A stretch of 64,000 nt of DNA from VAZQ01 sp963758945 (GTDB lineage: Bacteria; Pseudomonadota; Alphaproteobacteria; Rhizobiales; Xanthobacteraceae): the NCBI GenBank assembly GCA_963758945.1, contig CAVWXY010000016.1, positions 124,001 through 188,000 on the forward strand. The letters are read 5' to 3'. Both the position numbers and the translations under genes were made by a program. The first letter of the stretch is position 1, and each line of letters opens with the position of its first letter. The notes below the pieces were generated by a model that ran no database searches, was not told the DNA's origin, and saw only the letters and a program-made list of their open reading frames with translations. Positions 1 to 9,038 of the stretch are shown here, in pieces.

Positions 1-1083
1 GCCGGGCAAGAGCTCGTCGCCGGAAAAGGAGAACGCGATCTGCGGATGCTGGCGGGCGCGGTCGCGCACCAGCTCGGCGAGGATGTCGTTGAGCGGCACG
101 TGGCCGAGCGCCATCGGGCGCAGACGGTTGAGCATGCCGCGATTGATCTCTTGCAGGTGCTCGATGATGGCCAGCATCTCGTGCGTACGCTCGCAGAGCT
201 TGCGCGCGGCCTCGCCCGGCGGCTCGCGCACCGCGCTCGCGATCGAGGCCGTAATGGCCTTGAGCCCGAACAGGCTGGGGCCGACCTCGTCATGCAACTC
301 GAGCGCGGTGCGCCTGCGCTCGTCGTCCTGCGCGGTGATCAGCCGATGATTGAGCCGCTCGTTCTCGGCGCGCGCGGCCTCCAGCGCCTGCGCCAGCGCG
401 TTGAAGCGGTCGGTGATGGCGGCGAGCTCGCGCGGACGCGGGCGCGGCAGCCGCACCCGGTAGTTGCGCTGCTCGAGGTCGGCAAGCCCGCGGGTGACGC
501 CGGTGAGGGGGCCGAGCACCCGCCCGAACAGCAGATAGAGTACGCCGACGACGGCGACGTTGACGATCAACGCCACGGTCCCGAGCGCGACGGTGTTGCT
601 CCAGACCTCGGCGATCTCGTCGTGCGGCTCCGCCACGATCTCGACCGAGCCGATGCGCGCCCCGTTGACCAAAACCGGCACGTCGCGGCTGGCGACCGGC
701 GCGGCGATCAGCGCCGCGAACCAGGCCGGCGCGCGCGCATCGCGCGCCGCCTCGGCACCGATCGCAGGGCCGGCGGCCAAGGGCGCGCCGCGCGCGTCCT
801 TCACCACGATGCGCACGTGGCGGATGAGCCGCAATTGCGGCGTGAGATCGGCGAGGAATTTTTCCGCCGGCACCTCCTGCTGCATCAGCGCCACCGCCTC
901 GCGCACCAGGAGCTGCGCGAGCTCCATGGAGGCGGCGATCTCGATCCGCGTGGAGCGGCGGGCCTGCAGGATCGTCACCGCTCCCGCCACCAACCCGGCG
1001 ATCAGGTCGATGAGGATGAAGGCGACGAGCAGCTGCGCGCGCACCGAGCGGCCGTACCACAGCGCATGCCACAGCCGGCGCAC
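1..1083 (-). CDS. Sensor histidine kinase, NarX/UhpB type (HisKA_3), C-terminus outside window
   Basis: Membrane sensor kinase that would phosphorylate a NarL-family response regulator. Read on the minus strand it begins VRRLWHALWYGRSVRAQ, followed by a transmembrane segment, a periplasmic region of about 150 residues, a second transmembrane segment (VALIVNVAVVGVLYLLF), a HAMP-like linker and the HisKA_3 dimerisation box DDERRRTALELHDEVG, whose His (codon at 292-294) is the predicted phosphoacceptor. The ATPase domain and the stop codon lie beyond base 1. I prefer the GTG at 1083 because the residues just before the first membrane segment look like a natural N-terminus. An in-frame ATG at 1215 would add 44 low-complexity residues and would run across an inverted repeat. 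The partner regulator is presumably just outside the window. Confidence 0.85.
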   Translation of the reverse strand, partial: MRRLWHALWYGRSVRAQLLVAFILIDLIAGLVAGAVTILQARRSTRIEIAASMELAQLLVREAVALMQQEVPAEKFLADLTPQLRLIRHVRIVVKDARGAPLAAGPAIGAEAARDARAPAWFAALIAAPVASRDVPVLVNGARIGSVEIVAEPHDEIAEVWSNTVALGTVALIVNVAVVGVLYLLFGRVLGPLTGVTRGLADLEQRNYRVRLPRPRPRELAAITDRFNALAQALEAARAENERLNHRLITAQDDERRRTALELHDEVGPSLFGLKAITASIASAVREPPGEAARKLCERTHEMLAIIEHLQEINRGMLNRLRPMALGHVPLNDILAELVRDRARQHPQIAFSFSGDELLPG

Positions 1084-1177
1084 CGACGGCAGCGCCGGAG
1101 GCCGCGGCAACCGTGTCCGACTCTCCGAGCGGGTGCTGATGGATGCGCTCCCCGGTAACGGCAGTTTTGCGTGTTGG

Positions 1178-1299
1178 GCCCCTAGCGCCCCGAACCCGAA
1201 CTTCGCGCACACCATGCGGCAAATGCAATCGCGAACTTCGGGTTCGATAGGGGCACTAGAATCATAAAGTTGCTAATGGTCCTTAGATTCCGAAGTTCG
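1178..1299. promoter_or_regulatory. Inverted and repeated GAACTTC/GAAGTTC motifs in divergent promoter region
   Basis: The gene-free stretch 1084-1390 separates the kinase from the VOC gene. It contains two 16-base arms, 1191-1206 and 1231-1246, that are inverted copies of CGAACCCGAASTTCGC with one mismatch. The symmetry extends outwards to GCCCCTA and TAGGGGC. A further CGAAGTTCG lies at 1291-1299, and the DNA at 1256-1280 is locally AT-rich. This is the layout of an operator controlling divergent genes. The cognate regulator is unknown. Confidence 0.5.
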
Positions 1300-1390
1300 T
1301 ATCTCAACGTGCCACGAGGGCCGGGATGGTAGTTCAGCCGCGACCCCGGCGCCAACGCCCGGCGGCGAACCGGACCGCAAGGAGGCTTGC

Positions 1391-1780
1391 ATGATCGACC
1401 ACGTCGGCTTTCCCGTTTCCGACTATACGCGCTCCAAGGCGTTCTATGAGCGCGCGCTGGCGCCGCTGGGCTACACGCTGATCATGGAGGTGGCGGCCGA
1501 CCATACCGAGAGCGGAAGCCCGGCCGCCGGCTTCGGCAGGGAAGGCAAGCCCGATTTCTGGATCGGCGGCGAGGGAGGGCTCAAGGGTGTCCTGCACGTC
1601 GCAATCGCCACGGCCGACCGCGCCGCCGTCGACGCCTTCCATCGTGCCGCGCTCGCGGCCGGCGGCAAGGACAACGGCGAGCCCGGCGTCCGGGCGCATT
1701 ATCACCCGAACTATTACGGCGCCTTCGTGCTCGATCCCGACGGCCACAATGTCGAGGCGGTGTGTCACGCGCCGGCCTGA
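1391..1780 (+). CDS. VOC family protein (glyoxalase/bleomycin-resistance fold)
   Basis: A 129-residue single-domain vicinal-oxygen-chelate protein. It opens MIDHVGFPVSDYTRSKAFYERAL, the first beta-alpha-beta module with its metal-ligand His4, and ends with DPDGHNVEAVCH, the characteristic last strand carrying the C-terminal Glu ligand. The family comprises small metal-dependent lyases, isomerases and dioxygenases as well as drug-binding proteins, so the substrate is not predictable. A strong Shine-Dalgarno, AAGGAGG at 1379-1385, lies five bases before the ATG and fixes the start. The next gene begins shortly downstream and may be co-transcribed. Confidence 0.85.
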   Translation: MIDHVGFPVSDYTRSKAFYERALAPLGYTLIMEVAADHTESGSPAAGFGREGKPDFWIGGEGGLKGVLHVAIATADRAAVDAFHRAALAAGGKDNGEPGVRAHYHPNYYGAFVLDPDGHNVEAVCHAPA

Positions 1781-1833
1781 CGGGGATGGCGGTGCGCGCG
1801 GGAACCGTCGCGGCGCGCCAAAGTTGGTTCGAC

Positions 1834-2778
1834 ATGCGCGGCAAGGACAATGTCCAGGCGGGCATCGACCGGGTCTGGGAGATCATCGACAAGGTCGGGG
1901 TCGCCATGCTCACCACGCGCTTCCCCGGCGGTCTGCGCGCGCGGCCGCTCGAGGCGCGGCCGGAGCGCGGCGCTGGCCTCATCTGGTTCCTCACCGACCT
2001 GCGCAGCGGCAAGGAGCCCGAGATCGAGGCCGAGCACGACGTCGGCCTCGTGTTCATCGATCCCGAGGATAAGGCCTATCTCTCCATCACCGCGCGCGCC
2101 GAGGTGCGGCGCGACCACGCCAAGGCGGCGGAGATTTGGAAGAGCACCGATCGCGCGTGGTGGAGCGGGCCGGACGATCCGGACCTGCGCGTCCTCCGCG
2201 TGCGGCCGATCACCGCCGAGCTCTGGGACGGCCCCGCGAGCGCGGTGCTCACGGCGTTCGAATTCGCCAAGGCGTGGGTCACCGGGGCCGAGCCCGACCT
2301 CGGCCAGAACCGCAAGGTAACGGTGAGGATGGGGAGGACCGGCGCGGCGCCTCGCTCCAACAGCAGGTCGCGCCGCAATCAGCCGGGCGAGACCTACCGC
2401 CTCATCTGGAACGCCGCTCGCGCAAGCAAGCAGATCACGTTCACCTATGGCGGGCGTTATCGCGAGGCCTGTCCCCATATCGTCGGATACAACCCGTCAG
2501 GGGAGGCAGCCGTTTTGGCCTTCCAGTTCGGCGGTGCAAGCACGTCGAAGCCGCTGCCGCCAAACGGCGAGTGGCGTTGCTTCGCGATCGGAAAGATGAC
2601 CGACATTCAGGCGCGGGACGGCCGTTGGCATAGCGCCGAGGGGCACAGCAAGACCCAACCTTGCATTCAATTCGTCGATCTCGACGTCAACGTGCCGGAC
2701 ACGCTGAGGCATCGGCAGCCGTTGCCTTTCGGCTCCCCGGGGCTGCGACCGCCGCGGCGGAGCGGCGAGGCGCCGTAG
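1834..2778 (+). CDS. Pyridoxamine-phosphate-oxidase-fold protein fused to a WYL-like C-terminal domain
   Basis: The first ~160 residues are a general-stress-protein-26-like split-barrel flavin-binding domain: VGVAMLTTRFPG, the LIWFLTDLRSGKEPEIE strand pair and the C-terminal DLGQNRKV. Family members normally stop there. Here the frame continues through a basic linker into about 110 residues (TYRLIWNAARASKQITFTYGG ... GEWRCFAIGKMTDI) that resemble a separate small bacterial family with a WYL-like SH3 barrel. The domain join may be a true fusion or the result of a deletion or indel joining two genes. In-frame ATGs at 1762 and 1786 are alternative starts; I prefer 1834 because it gives the usual family N-terminus. 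Confidence 0.7.
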   Translation: MRGKDNVQAGIDRVWEIIDKVGVAMLTTRFPGGLRARPLEARPERGAGLIWFLTDLRSGKEPEIEAEHDVGLVFIDPEDKAYLSITARAEVRRDHAKAAEIWKSTDRAWWSGPDDPDLRVLRVRPITAELWDGPASAVLTAFEFAKAWVTGAEPDLGQNRKVTVRMGRTGAAPRSNSRSRRNQPGETYRLIWNAARASKQITFTYGGRYREACPHIVGYNPSGEAAVLAFQFGGASTSKPLPPNGEWRCFAIGKMTDIQARDGRWHSAEGHSKTQPCIQFVDLDVNVPDTLRHRQPLPFGSPGLRPPRRSGEAP

Positions 2779-2945
2779 CGGTGGGCAACGGCGCGGAACG
2801 CGCCGTGCCCCGCTGGTCTCGCGCGATGATATCCGCGCTCTGCGGGATACATCGTTTCCGGCGCGAATCCCGCTGCGCGAGGGCACGGCACACGCGATAG
2901 GCGCGCAAAATTGCGTCACCATCCGGGCGCGCGCGGTCGTCTGCC

Positions 2946-4193
<1,248 letters not shown>

Positions 4194-4307
4194 CGAGCGC
4201 TCCAACCCACTCTTCGCTGGACGCCCGTGTAAGCGGGTGTCCACATCCACCGCCCTTTCATGAAGTACTGCCGCCCAAGCAACCGCGCCGGGTGATGACT
4301 GGACCGC

Positions 4308-4340
4308 CCGCCCGCGCGACCGATGACACAGCGCGGGCGG
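4308..4340. other. GC-rich hairpin at the start of the argG leader
   Basis: Perfect 10-base inverted repeat CCGCCCGCGC (4308-4317) and GCGCGGGCGG (4331-4340) with a 13-base loop. It lies at the predicted 5' end of the argG transcript and about 80 bases after the stop codon of the upstream three-gene operon. It could be a 5' stabilising stem or the operon's terminator. No U-run follows it on either strand, so a classical intrinsic terminator is not supported. Confidence 0.4.
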
Positions 4341-4368
4341 ACTATAGGGCGTAGGCAGAGGCGCGCAA
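4341..4368 (-). promoter_or_regulatory. Candidate sigma70 promoter of argG
   Basis: On the minus strand a -35 hexamer TTGCGC (4363-4368) and a -10 hexamer TATAGT (4341-4346) are separated by 16 bases. Transcription would begin near 4334, giving a leader of about 140 bases before the argG ATG. Confidence 0.45.
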
Positions 4369-4420
4369 GTGTTGGAGGCGCACGGGCAACCGTGCCGCGG
4401 CGCGAACGCCGGCGGTAGGG

Positions 4421-5740
4421 CTAGAATTTCACCGCATCGAGCAAGTCGATGACATGCGGCGCTTTCGCGTCGACGGTGCTGACCTTCTTGGCGAGCTTCT
4501 TGTGGGCCGCGAAAAACGCGGTGAGGCTGTTTGCGGCGGGCGACCAGTTTTTCCTGACCTTCACCTTGGCATTCGTCTTCTTCCGGGCCTTCTCCTTGCC
4601 CTGCTCCTTTTCCCAATCCTTCTTGCGTTCGACGTCGATCTCCGCAATCGGGTAGGTGAGGTGGATCGTGAAGTTCGCGGTCTCGCCACGCGCCGCCAAC
4701 AGCATTTCCATGCTTTCGCGCTCGGGATTGCCGTGCTCGCCGTTGCCCGAAAAGACGTAGTGCCTAGCGACAATGCGCTCGAAGAAATCCTTGTCGAGAT
4801 TGTTGGAGCTGCCGTGGTGTGGAACCTTGAGCAGGTCGAGCTCGATCTTGCTCTTCTTGCCGGGTCCGAGCAGGCCTGCGAGCTGCAGGCCCTTGAGGAT
4901 CTTGTCGCCGCGCGCGTCGCCGGTAAGCAGCATGCGCTTGCCGCCGGACTCGGCGAGCACGACGATGCTGGACAGGTTCGGAACCGACTTGTCGATATAG
5001 GCGGCGAGCGCCTCTGCCGGCGACTTGCCCTTCTTCTTGAGGTCCTTGAGCCATTGGTCGTGTTTCTTGTGCAGCGCCTCCAGCTCGGCTTTCATCGGAC
5101 CCAGCACGGTGAACTTGAGCCCCGGCGCGACCTCGATCGCCTTCGCACCCTCGCGCGCGATGATGAGCTTGCCGTCGAACTCCGGATTGCGCGGGTATCC
5201 CAACCCTTCCGCATCGCTGCGCAGGCGAAATCCCTGCTCGATGCTGGCGAGGACCTTCAGACCGCTCGTGGTCACCTCGGGTTCCTCCGGGGAATCCTCC
5301 TCGACCGCGCGCACGGCGTCGTCGGAGAGCTCGCCGCCGGACAGGGCGGCCGCCCCGAAGTGGTCCTGGAATGAAGCCGTCAGCTCCGTGGGCTCGTGTC
5401 CGATGATGGCGTCGAAACTGTTGTGCCAGAGGCTCAGGACATTGAGCAGCAGGGGCCGGTGCGCCTCCTTCTCCGCGCGCTCCTCCCGCGTCAAGTCGAG
5501 AATGCCCTGGATATGATCGTCGTCGACATGGCTGACCATCAGCAGGTCGACCGGCAAGGAATCGTTTTCGGCGAGACCGCGCGCCTCCTTGATCTGCTCG
5601 AGCCGCGGCTTCAGGTGCGGCTTGTAGACGTTCTTCGGTCCGCCATCGATCATGACCAGACCGGGCGCATCTTTCGCGCCGAAATGCAGCAGCAGACAGT
5701 CGCCCTTGCGCGCGCGGCGCACGTCCAAGCTGAACATCAT
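4421..5740 (-). CDS. ComEC/Rec2-type metallo-beta-lactamase-fold hydrolase
   Basis: A 439-residue soluble MBL-fold protein without membrane segments or a signal peptide. The metal site is the ComEC variant SHVDDDHIQG (His71, Asp73, Asp75, His76); further ligand motifs are LLTGDARGD (Asp275) and KVPHHGSSNN (His308-309). A lysine-rich tail of about 60 residues follows. Members of this branch are predicted metal-dependent nucleases or phosphodiesterases; the substrate is unknown. It is the last gene of a three-gene operon, 12 bases after the protease stop. Linkage to a lipase and a protease rather than competence genes suggests a role in a conflict or stress system. That role is inference. Confidence 0.8.
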   Translation of the reverse strand: MMFSLDVRRARKGDCLLLHFGAKDAPGLVMIDGGPKNVYKPHLKPRLEQIKEARGLAENDSLPVDLLMVSHVDDDHIQGILDLTREERAEKEAHRPLLLNVLSLWHNSFDAIIGHEPTELTASFQDHFGAAALSGGELSDDAVRAVEEDSPEEPEVTTSGLKVLASIEQGFRLRSDAEGLGYPRNPEFDGKLIIAREGAKAIEVAPGLKFTVLGPMKAELEALHKKHDQWLKDLKKKGKSPAEALAAYIDKSVPNLSSIVVLAESGGKRMLLTGDARGDKILKGLQLAGLLGPGKKSKIELDLLKVPHHGSSNNLDKDFFERIVARHYVFSGNGEHGNPERESMEMLLAARGETANFTIHLTYPIAEIDVERKKDWEKEQGKEKARKKTNAKVKVRKNWSPAANSLTAFFAAHKKLAKKVSTVDAKAPHVIDLLDAVKF

Positions 5741-5752
5741 GGCCCGTCCTCC

Positions 5753-7654
5753 TCAGACGCTCTGGAATGCCCGCAATACGTCGAGCATGCCGTGACCCTG
5801 AAAGCTGCGTTCGCGGCCGAGATCGGTGGCGCTCTCGCACAACACCTGCTTGATCCGGCGCGGCATTCCGATGAGCTCCGAGTACCGCGCCATCAGCATG
5901 GCGGCGGCGCCGCTGACATGCGGCGCCGCCATGCTGGTGCCGTCGAGGTCGCCCCAGACACCATCGCGGAACGGCGCGCGGATGCGCTCGCCCGGCGCCA
6001 CCAAGTCGGGCTTCATTCGGCCGTCGCCGGTCGGCCCGCGGCTGGAAAAGAAGCTCACGCCGTAGGTGTGGGGCGAGGAGCGGTGGGTGGCTCCGACGGT
6101 GATCACCCCGTCGGCGTTGCCAGGATCGGTGACGCTGAAGGCGGCATAGCTTTCGTAGGAGCCCTCTTTGGTCTGGAAGCTCTGAAAGCCGCGATTGCCG
6201 GCGGCCGTGACCACGACGACCCCGCTCCCGACCAGCCGCTCGCACTCGACGCAGACCGGGGTTCCGCCGCACGCGTAATTGCGCACGTCGTGGGGAATGG
6301 ACAGGCTGAGATTGGCGCCGTGGATCGTCATGTAGTCGGTGCGCTCGGTGCGCGCGTTCAAATAGCGGATGAATTGCAGCGCGGCGATGATCGCGAACTC
6401 AGTCTCCCTGATGTCGGGGGCCAGGACGCGGAAGTCGTAAAGCCGGATATCCGGGCACATTCCGTCCGCGCTGTCGGCAACTGCTTTGGCGGCCGTCTTG
6501 TTGGCCCCGATGATGCCGGCGACGTGCGTGCCGTGATCGCTCATGGACGGCCGGGTCTCGGGCTTGATCTCGACGAAGCGCCGCACGAGCTCCCAATGCA
6601 GCGGCCGCCCGTTCCTGGCATCTTTCGCCAGCTCCTCCAGGAGCTCGATTGCCTCTTTGGGCTCGGGCGCCTTGACCAGGTCCTTACGCAGGAGCGCTCG
6701 CACCCGGCTGTCTCGGCTCTCGCTGTCCTTGAGATTGTCGAGGCTCACGATTTTGCGGATGTTGCTGAAATCGAAGGCGGCCTTGATGCGGGATTTCTTT
6801 CCGGCGTCGTCCATGAATGCCGGATGGCGGCCGTCGATTCCCGCATCGATCACGGCCCATGCGATGTCCTTGCATTTGACGGTGAAGAGCCCGCGCGCGG
6901 CATCCGCTTTCACCGAGGCGACCGAATGATCGAGGGCGGGAGTTGCCGTGCGGTTGAGCGAGACTTGCCACACCAGCTCCCCATGTTTCGGGCCTCCCTC
7001 GAGCTGCTCGAAAAGCGGAACCATCACGTCGAGGATCGCTTCGCCGGTCAGCTCCTCGAGCGCAGCCGCAAAGGCCTCGTCGGGCGGCACCGGCGGGGGT
7101 TGCTTCTTGGGGGATTTGCGCCTCGGCTGTGGGCGCTTCTGGGCCCAGAGAATGAGGCTGCTCAATGCGACGTAACGGTCGAACGCCGGCAGCATCGGTT
7201 CGCCGGTGCTGTGTTCGGATCGGGCCTTCCAGTTCGGCATGAGCTTGACGAGCTCGGCGATGATCGAATTGAGCCTTTCCCGACCCCCGACGACGTCCCG
7301 GTAGATGTTCAGCTGTTCCTGGATCCGCTTGCTGTTCCACCATTCGGTCATCGGCACGACCACGCGCAGGACCTCGTCGAAATAGAGCCTCGCTGCAACG
7401 ACGCCCTGCAGCGGCGCGATATCGGCATCTCCCTGCTCCGGCGTTCGCGCGATTCCTTCGTTGATCGCAACCGCCACGGCGCCGGCCGGCTGAGACTGGT
7501 GCGGCGTAATCAGGAGCTCCAGCGGTTTGTCCGGTTCCTTTGCGAAGGCGATCCAGACGTCGGCCAGGATCGGCGTATCCTGCAGCTGACGCCGGTCGTC
7601 CATCGGGCCGAGCAGGATGTACTCGACGAATGCACGCGGAATGCTCACTGTCAT
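5753..7654 (-). CDS. Subtilisin-like S8 serine protease, cytoplasmic, with unknown N-terminal region
   Basis: A 633-residue protein. The catalytic triad is intact: Asp270 (AVIDAGIDG), His374 (DHGTHVAGIIG) and Ser574 (DGTSMAAPHVSG), with the oxyanion Asn487 (TAAGN). There is no signal peptide and no obvious inhibitor propeptide, so the enzyme probably acts in the cytoplasm. Residues 1-260 match nothing I recognise and include a proline/lysine-rich linker near 175-190. An insert of about 100 residues, rich in charged helices, separates the Asp and His motifs. The ATG lies three bases after the stop of the patatin gene, with a GAAGGTG just upstream, indicating coupled translation. The N-terminal region may be a sensor or partner-binding part. 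Confidence 0.85.
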   Translation of the reverse strand: MTVSIPRAFVEYILLGPMDDRRQLQDTPILADVWIAFAKEPDKPLELLITPHQSQPAGAVAVAINEGIARTPEQGDADIAPLQGVVAARLYFDEVLRVVVPMTEWWNSKRIQEQLNIYRDVVGGRERLNSIIAELVKLMPNWKARSEHSTGEPMLPAFDRYVALSSLILWAQKRPQPRRKSPKKQPPPVPPDEAFAAALEELTGEAILDVMVPLFEQLEGGPKHGELVWQVSLNRTATPALDHSVASVKADAARGLFTVKCKDIAWAVIDAGIDGRHPAFMDDAGKKSRIKAAFDFSNIRKIVSLDNLKDSESRDSRVRALLRKDLVKAPEPKEAIELLEELAKDARNGRPLHWELVRRFVEIKPETRPSMSDHGTHVAGIIGANKTAAKAVADSADGMCPDIRLYDFRVLAPDIRETEFAIIAALQFIRYLNARTERTDYMTIHGANLSLSIPHDVRNYACGGTPVCVECERLVGSGVVVVTAAGNRGFQSFQTKEGSYESYAAFSVTDPGNADGVITVGATHRSSPHTYGVSFFSSRGPTGDGRMKPDLVAPGERIRAPFRDGVWGDLDGTSMAAPHVSGAAAMLMARYSELIGMPRRIKQVLCESATDLGRERSFQGHGMLDVLRAFQSV

Positions 7655-7657
7655 CGG

Positions 7658-8794
7658 TCACACCTTCGCCGCTGGATAGGGAAAGCCCGCGGGCTTGCGC
7701 AGCGCGGGATCGACGTGGCGGCGCAGCGCCGCGTCGCACACCGCGTAGCCCCAGTTGATCAGCCGCTCCTGCACGCTGTCGCTCAGACGCTTGAGCCGGG
7801 TCGCCGTTTCCGCCAGCGCCATGGTGCGGTCGTACGGACAGGGCAGCGCGTCGGCGAGCTCGTAGTCCGCGATGTCGGTGCGGATGCCCCAATAGGCGCC
7901 CTTGCGCGTGCCGGCCTTGAACGAATCGATCACCTGCCGCTTGCGCAGCGAGCGCACCTGGTTGTCGACGAGGTCGAGCACGCGATAGGCGTGGCGCGCC
8001 CAGTCGGATTTGGGCTCCTCCTCCGGCGCGAGCTTGCCGCCGGCGTCGCTCACGAAGATGGTCTGGTAGCGCTTCCAGGCGGTCTCGAGGCCGAGATTGT
8101 CGTAGACGCCACCATCGGTGAGGATGACGCGGGTGGTGAACGGTGGGCGCTGGAGATCCTCGCCCGAGTTCGGCGTGAAATCGTCGTTCTCGAGCCGGAG
8201 CTCGCACGGAGACAGCACCGGCGGGAAGGCCGAGGACGCGGCAACGGCCTTTGCCAGCAGGACGGTCGGCGCCTTGACCTCGCCGACGCGGTAATCGCGC
8301 ATATAGGGCTTCTCGAAGCGCCACAGCGCGCCGGACTGGACGTTGGTGGCGTTAAGCACGAAGCGCGGCGCGTCGGGCAGATCCTGCAGCGTCGCCCCCT
8401 TGAACAAGTGGCGGTCGTAGGCGGCGGCGACGCGGTCGCCGATGCTGCCGGGAGCGAGCGCGCCGATGATGATCGCGTCGGCATCGAGAGTTTCGCCGGC
8501 CAGGCGACGCAGCGGCGTCACCACTTCGGGAACGAAGTCGGCCATGAGCCGCGCGGGATCGAAGCTGAGCCTGCGCCATTTGAGCGCCAGCACGCCCGCG
8601 GTGATCGAGCCGCCGGAGACGCTGGAAATCCGCTGCAGCGTGCCGAGCAGGCCCGCCTCGTAGAGCCGCCAGAGAACGCCGATATGGAACACCATGGCGC
8701 GATAGCCGCCGCCCGAGAGGCACAGCGCCGCGCCCGGCGCCAGCGGCCGGTGCGGATTATCGGTGGGGATCGCTTCGACGGGATCACTTCGCAT
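7658..8794 (-). CDS. Patatin-like phospholipase
   Basis: A 378-residue lipid acyl hydrolase of the patatin fold. The oxyanion loop SGGGYRA (27-33), the nucleophile elbow SSVSGGS with Ser60, and the second dyad residue Asp227 in LTDGGVYDN are all present, so it should be active. It lacks a signal peptide and membrane spans and would act on the inner face of the membrane or on cytoplasmic lipid. It is the first gene of the operon, directly behind a strong promoter, and is followed after three bases by the S8 protease and then the MBL hydrolase. Patatin enzymes of this size serve as membrane-damaging effectors in CBASS and other immune systems; no nucleotide cyclase is encoded nearby. Confidence 0.88.
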   Translation of the reverse strand: MRSDPVEAIPTDNPHRPLAPGAALCLSGGGYRAMVFHIGVLWRLYEAGLLGTLQRISSVSGGSITAGVLALKWRRLSFDPARLMADFVPEVVTPLRRLAGETLDADAIIIGALAPGSIGDRVAAAYDRHLFKGATLQDLPDAPRFVLNATNVQSGALWRFEKPYMRDYRVGEVKAPTVLLAKAVAASSAFPPVLSPCELRLENDDFTPNSGEDLQRPPFTTRVILTDGGVYDNLGLETAWKRYQTIFVSDAGGKLAPEEEPKSDWARHAYRVLDLVDNQVRSLRKRQVIDSFKAGTRKGAYWGIRTDIADYELADALPCPYDRTMALAETATRLKRLSDSVQERLINWGYAVCDAALRRHVDPALRKPAGFPYPAAKV

Positions 8795-8837
8795 TGATCG
8801 GCTCCCTGCGGAGCGGACGGAGCGCTGGGGCTATGCA

Positions 8838-8867
8838 ATTATAGCGTGCACATATATTACTATACAA
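8838..8867 (-). promoter_or_regulatory. Strong sigma70-like promoter of the patatin-protease-MBL operon
   Basis: On the minus strand a perfect -10 TATAAT (8838-8843) and a -35 TTGTAT (8862-8867) are separated by 18 bases within a conspicuously AT-rich patch (8831-8880) of this GC-rich sequence. Transcription would start near 8830, about 35 bases upstream of the patatin ATG. The remaining gene-free bases 8881-9038 hold nothing I can identify. Confidence 0.7.
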
Positions 8868-9038
8868 TCTTTCATATCCCAGGGCCGCTGGCTAGACCCC
8901 CGCGTGTGCGACAGCGCGGGAGCGATTGTCGGTATGAGATATCGAATCGTCCGCCGGGCGCAGGTGGACGATGCCTGTCAGCGCATCACCCCGCTTGCGA
9001 GGGTGGTGACGCGGAACGGGAGCTTGACGAGCCCCGTC

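Noticed and set aside
290..1228. Long Arg/Ala-rich open frame on the minus strand and others on the plus strand over the kinase
   Set aside because: Composition is that of shifted frames of GC-rich coding DNA. Only the other minus-strand frame shows transmembrane segments, HAMP and a histidine-kinase box.
1185..1299. LexA (SOS) box
   Set aside because: The alphaproteobacterial spacing GTTC-N7-GTTC is not met by the GAAC/GTTC motifs here.
7658..8794. CBASS system based on the patatin-like gene
   Set aside because: No cGAS/DncV-type nucleotidyltransferase, Cap2 or Cap3 gene is adjacent; only the effector class is shared.
5396..8797. 1133-codon open frame on the plus strand opposite the patatin-protease-MBL operon
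   Set aside because: It has no recognisable domain and is the complement of three genes with clear catalytic motifs; high GC content keeps antisense frames open.
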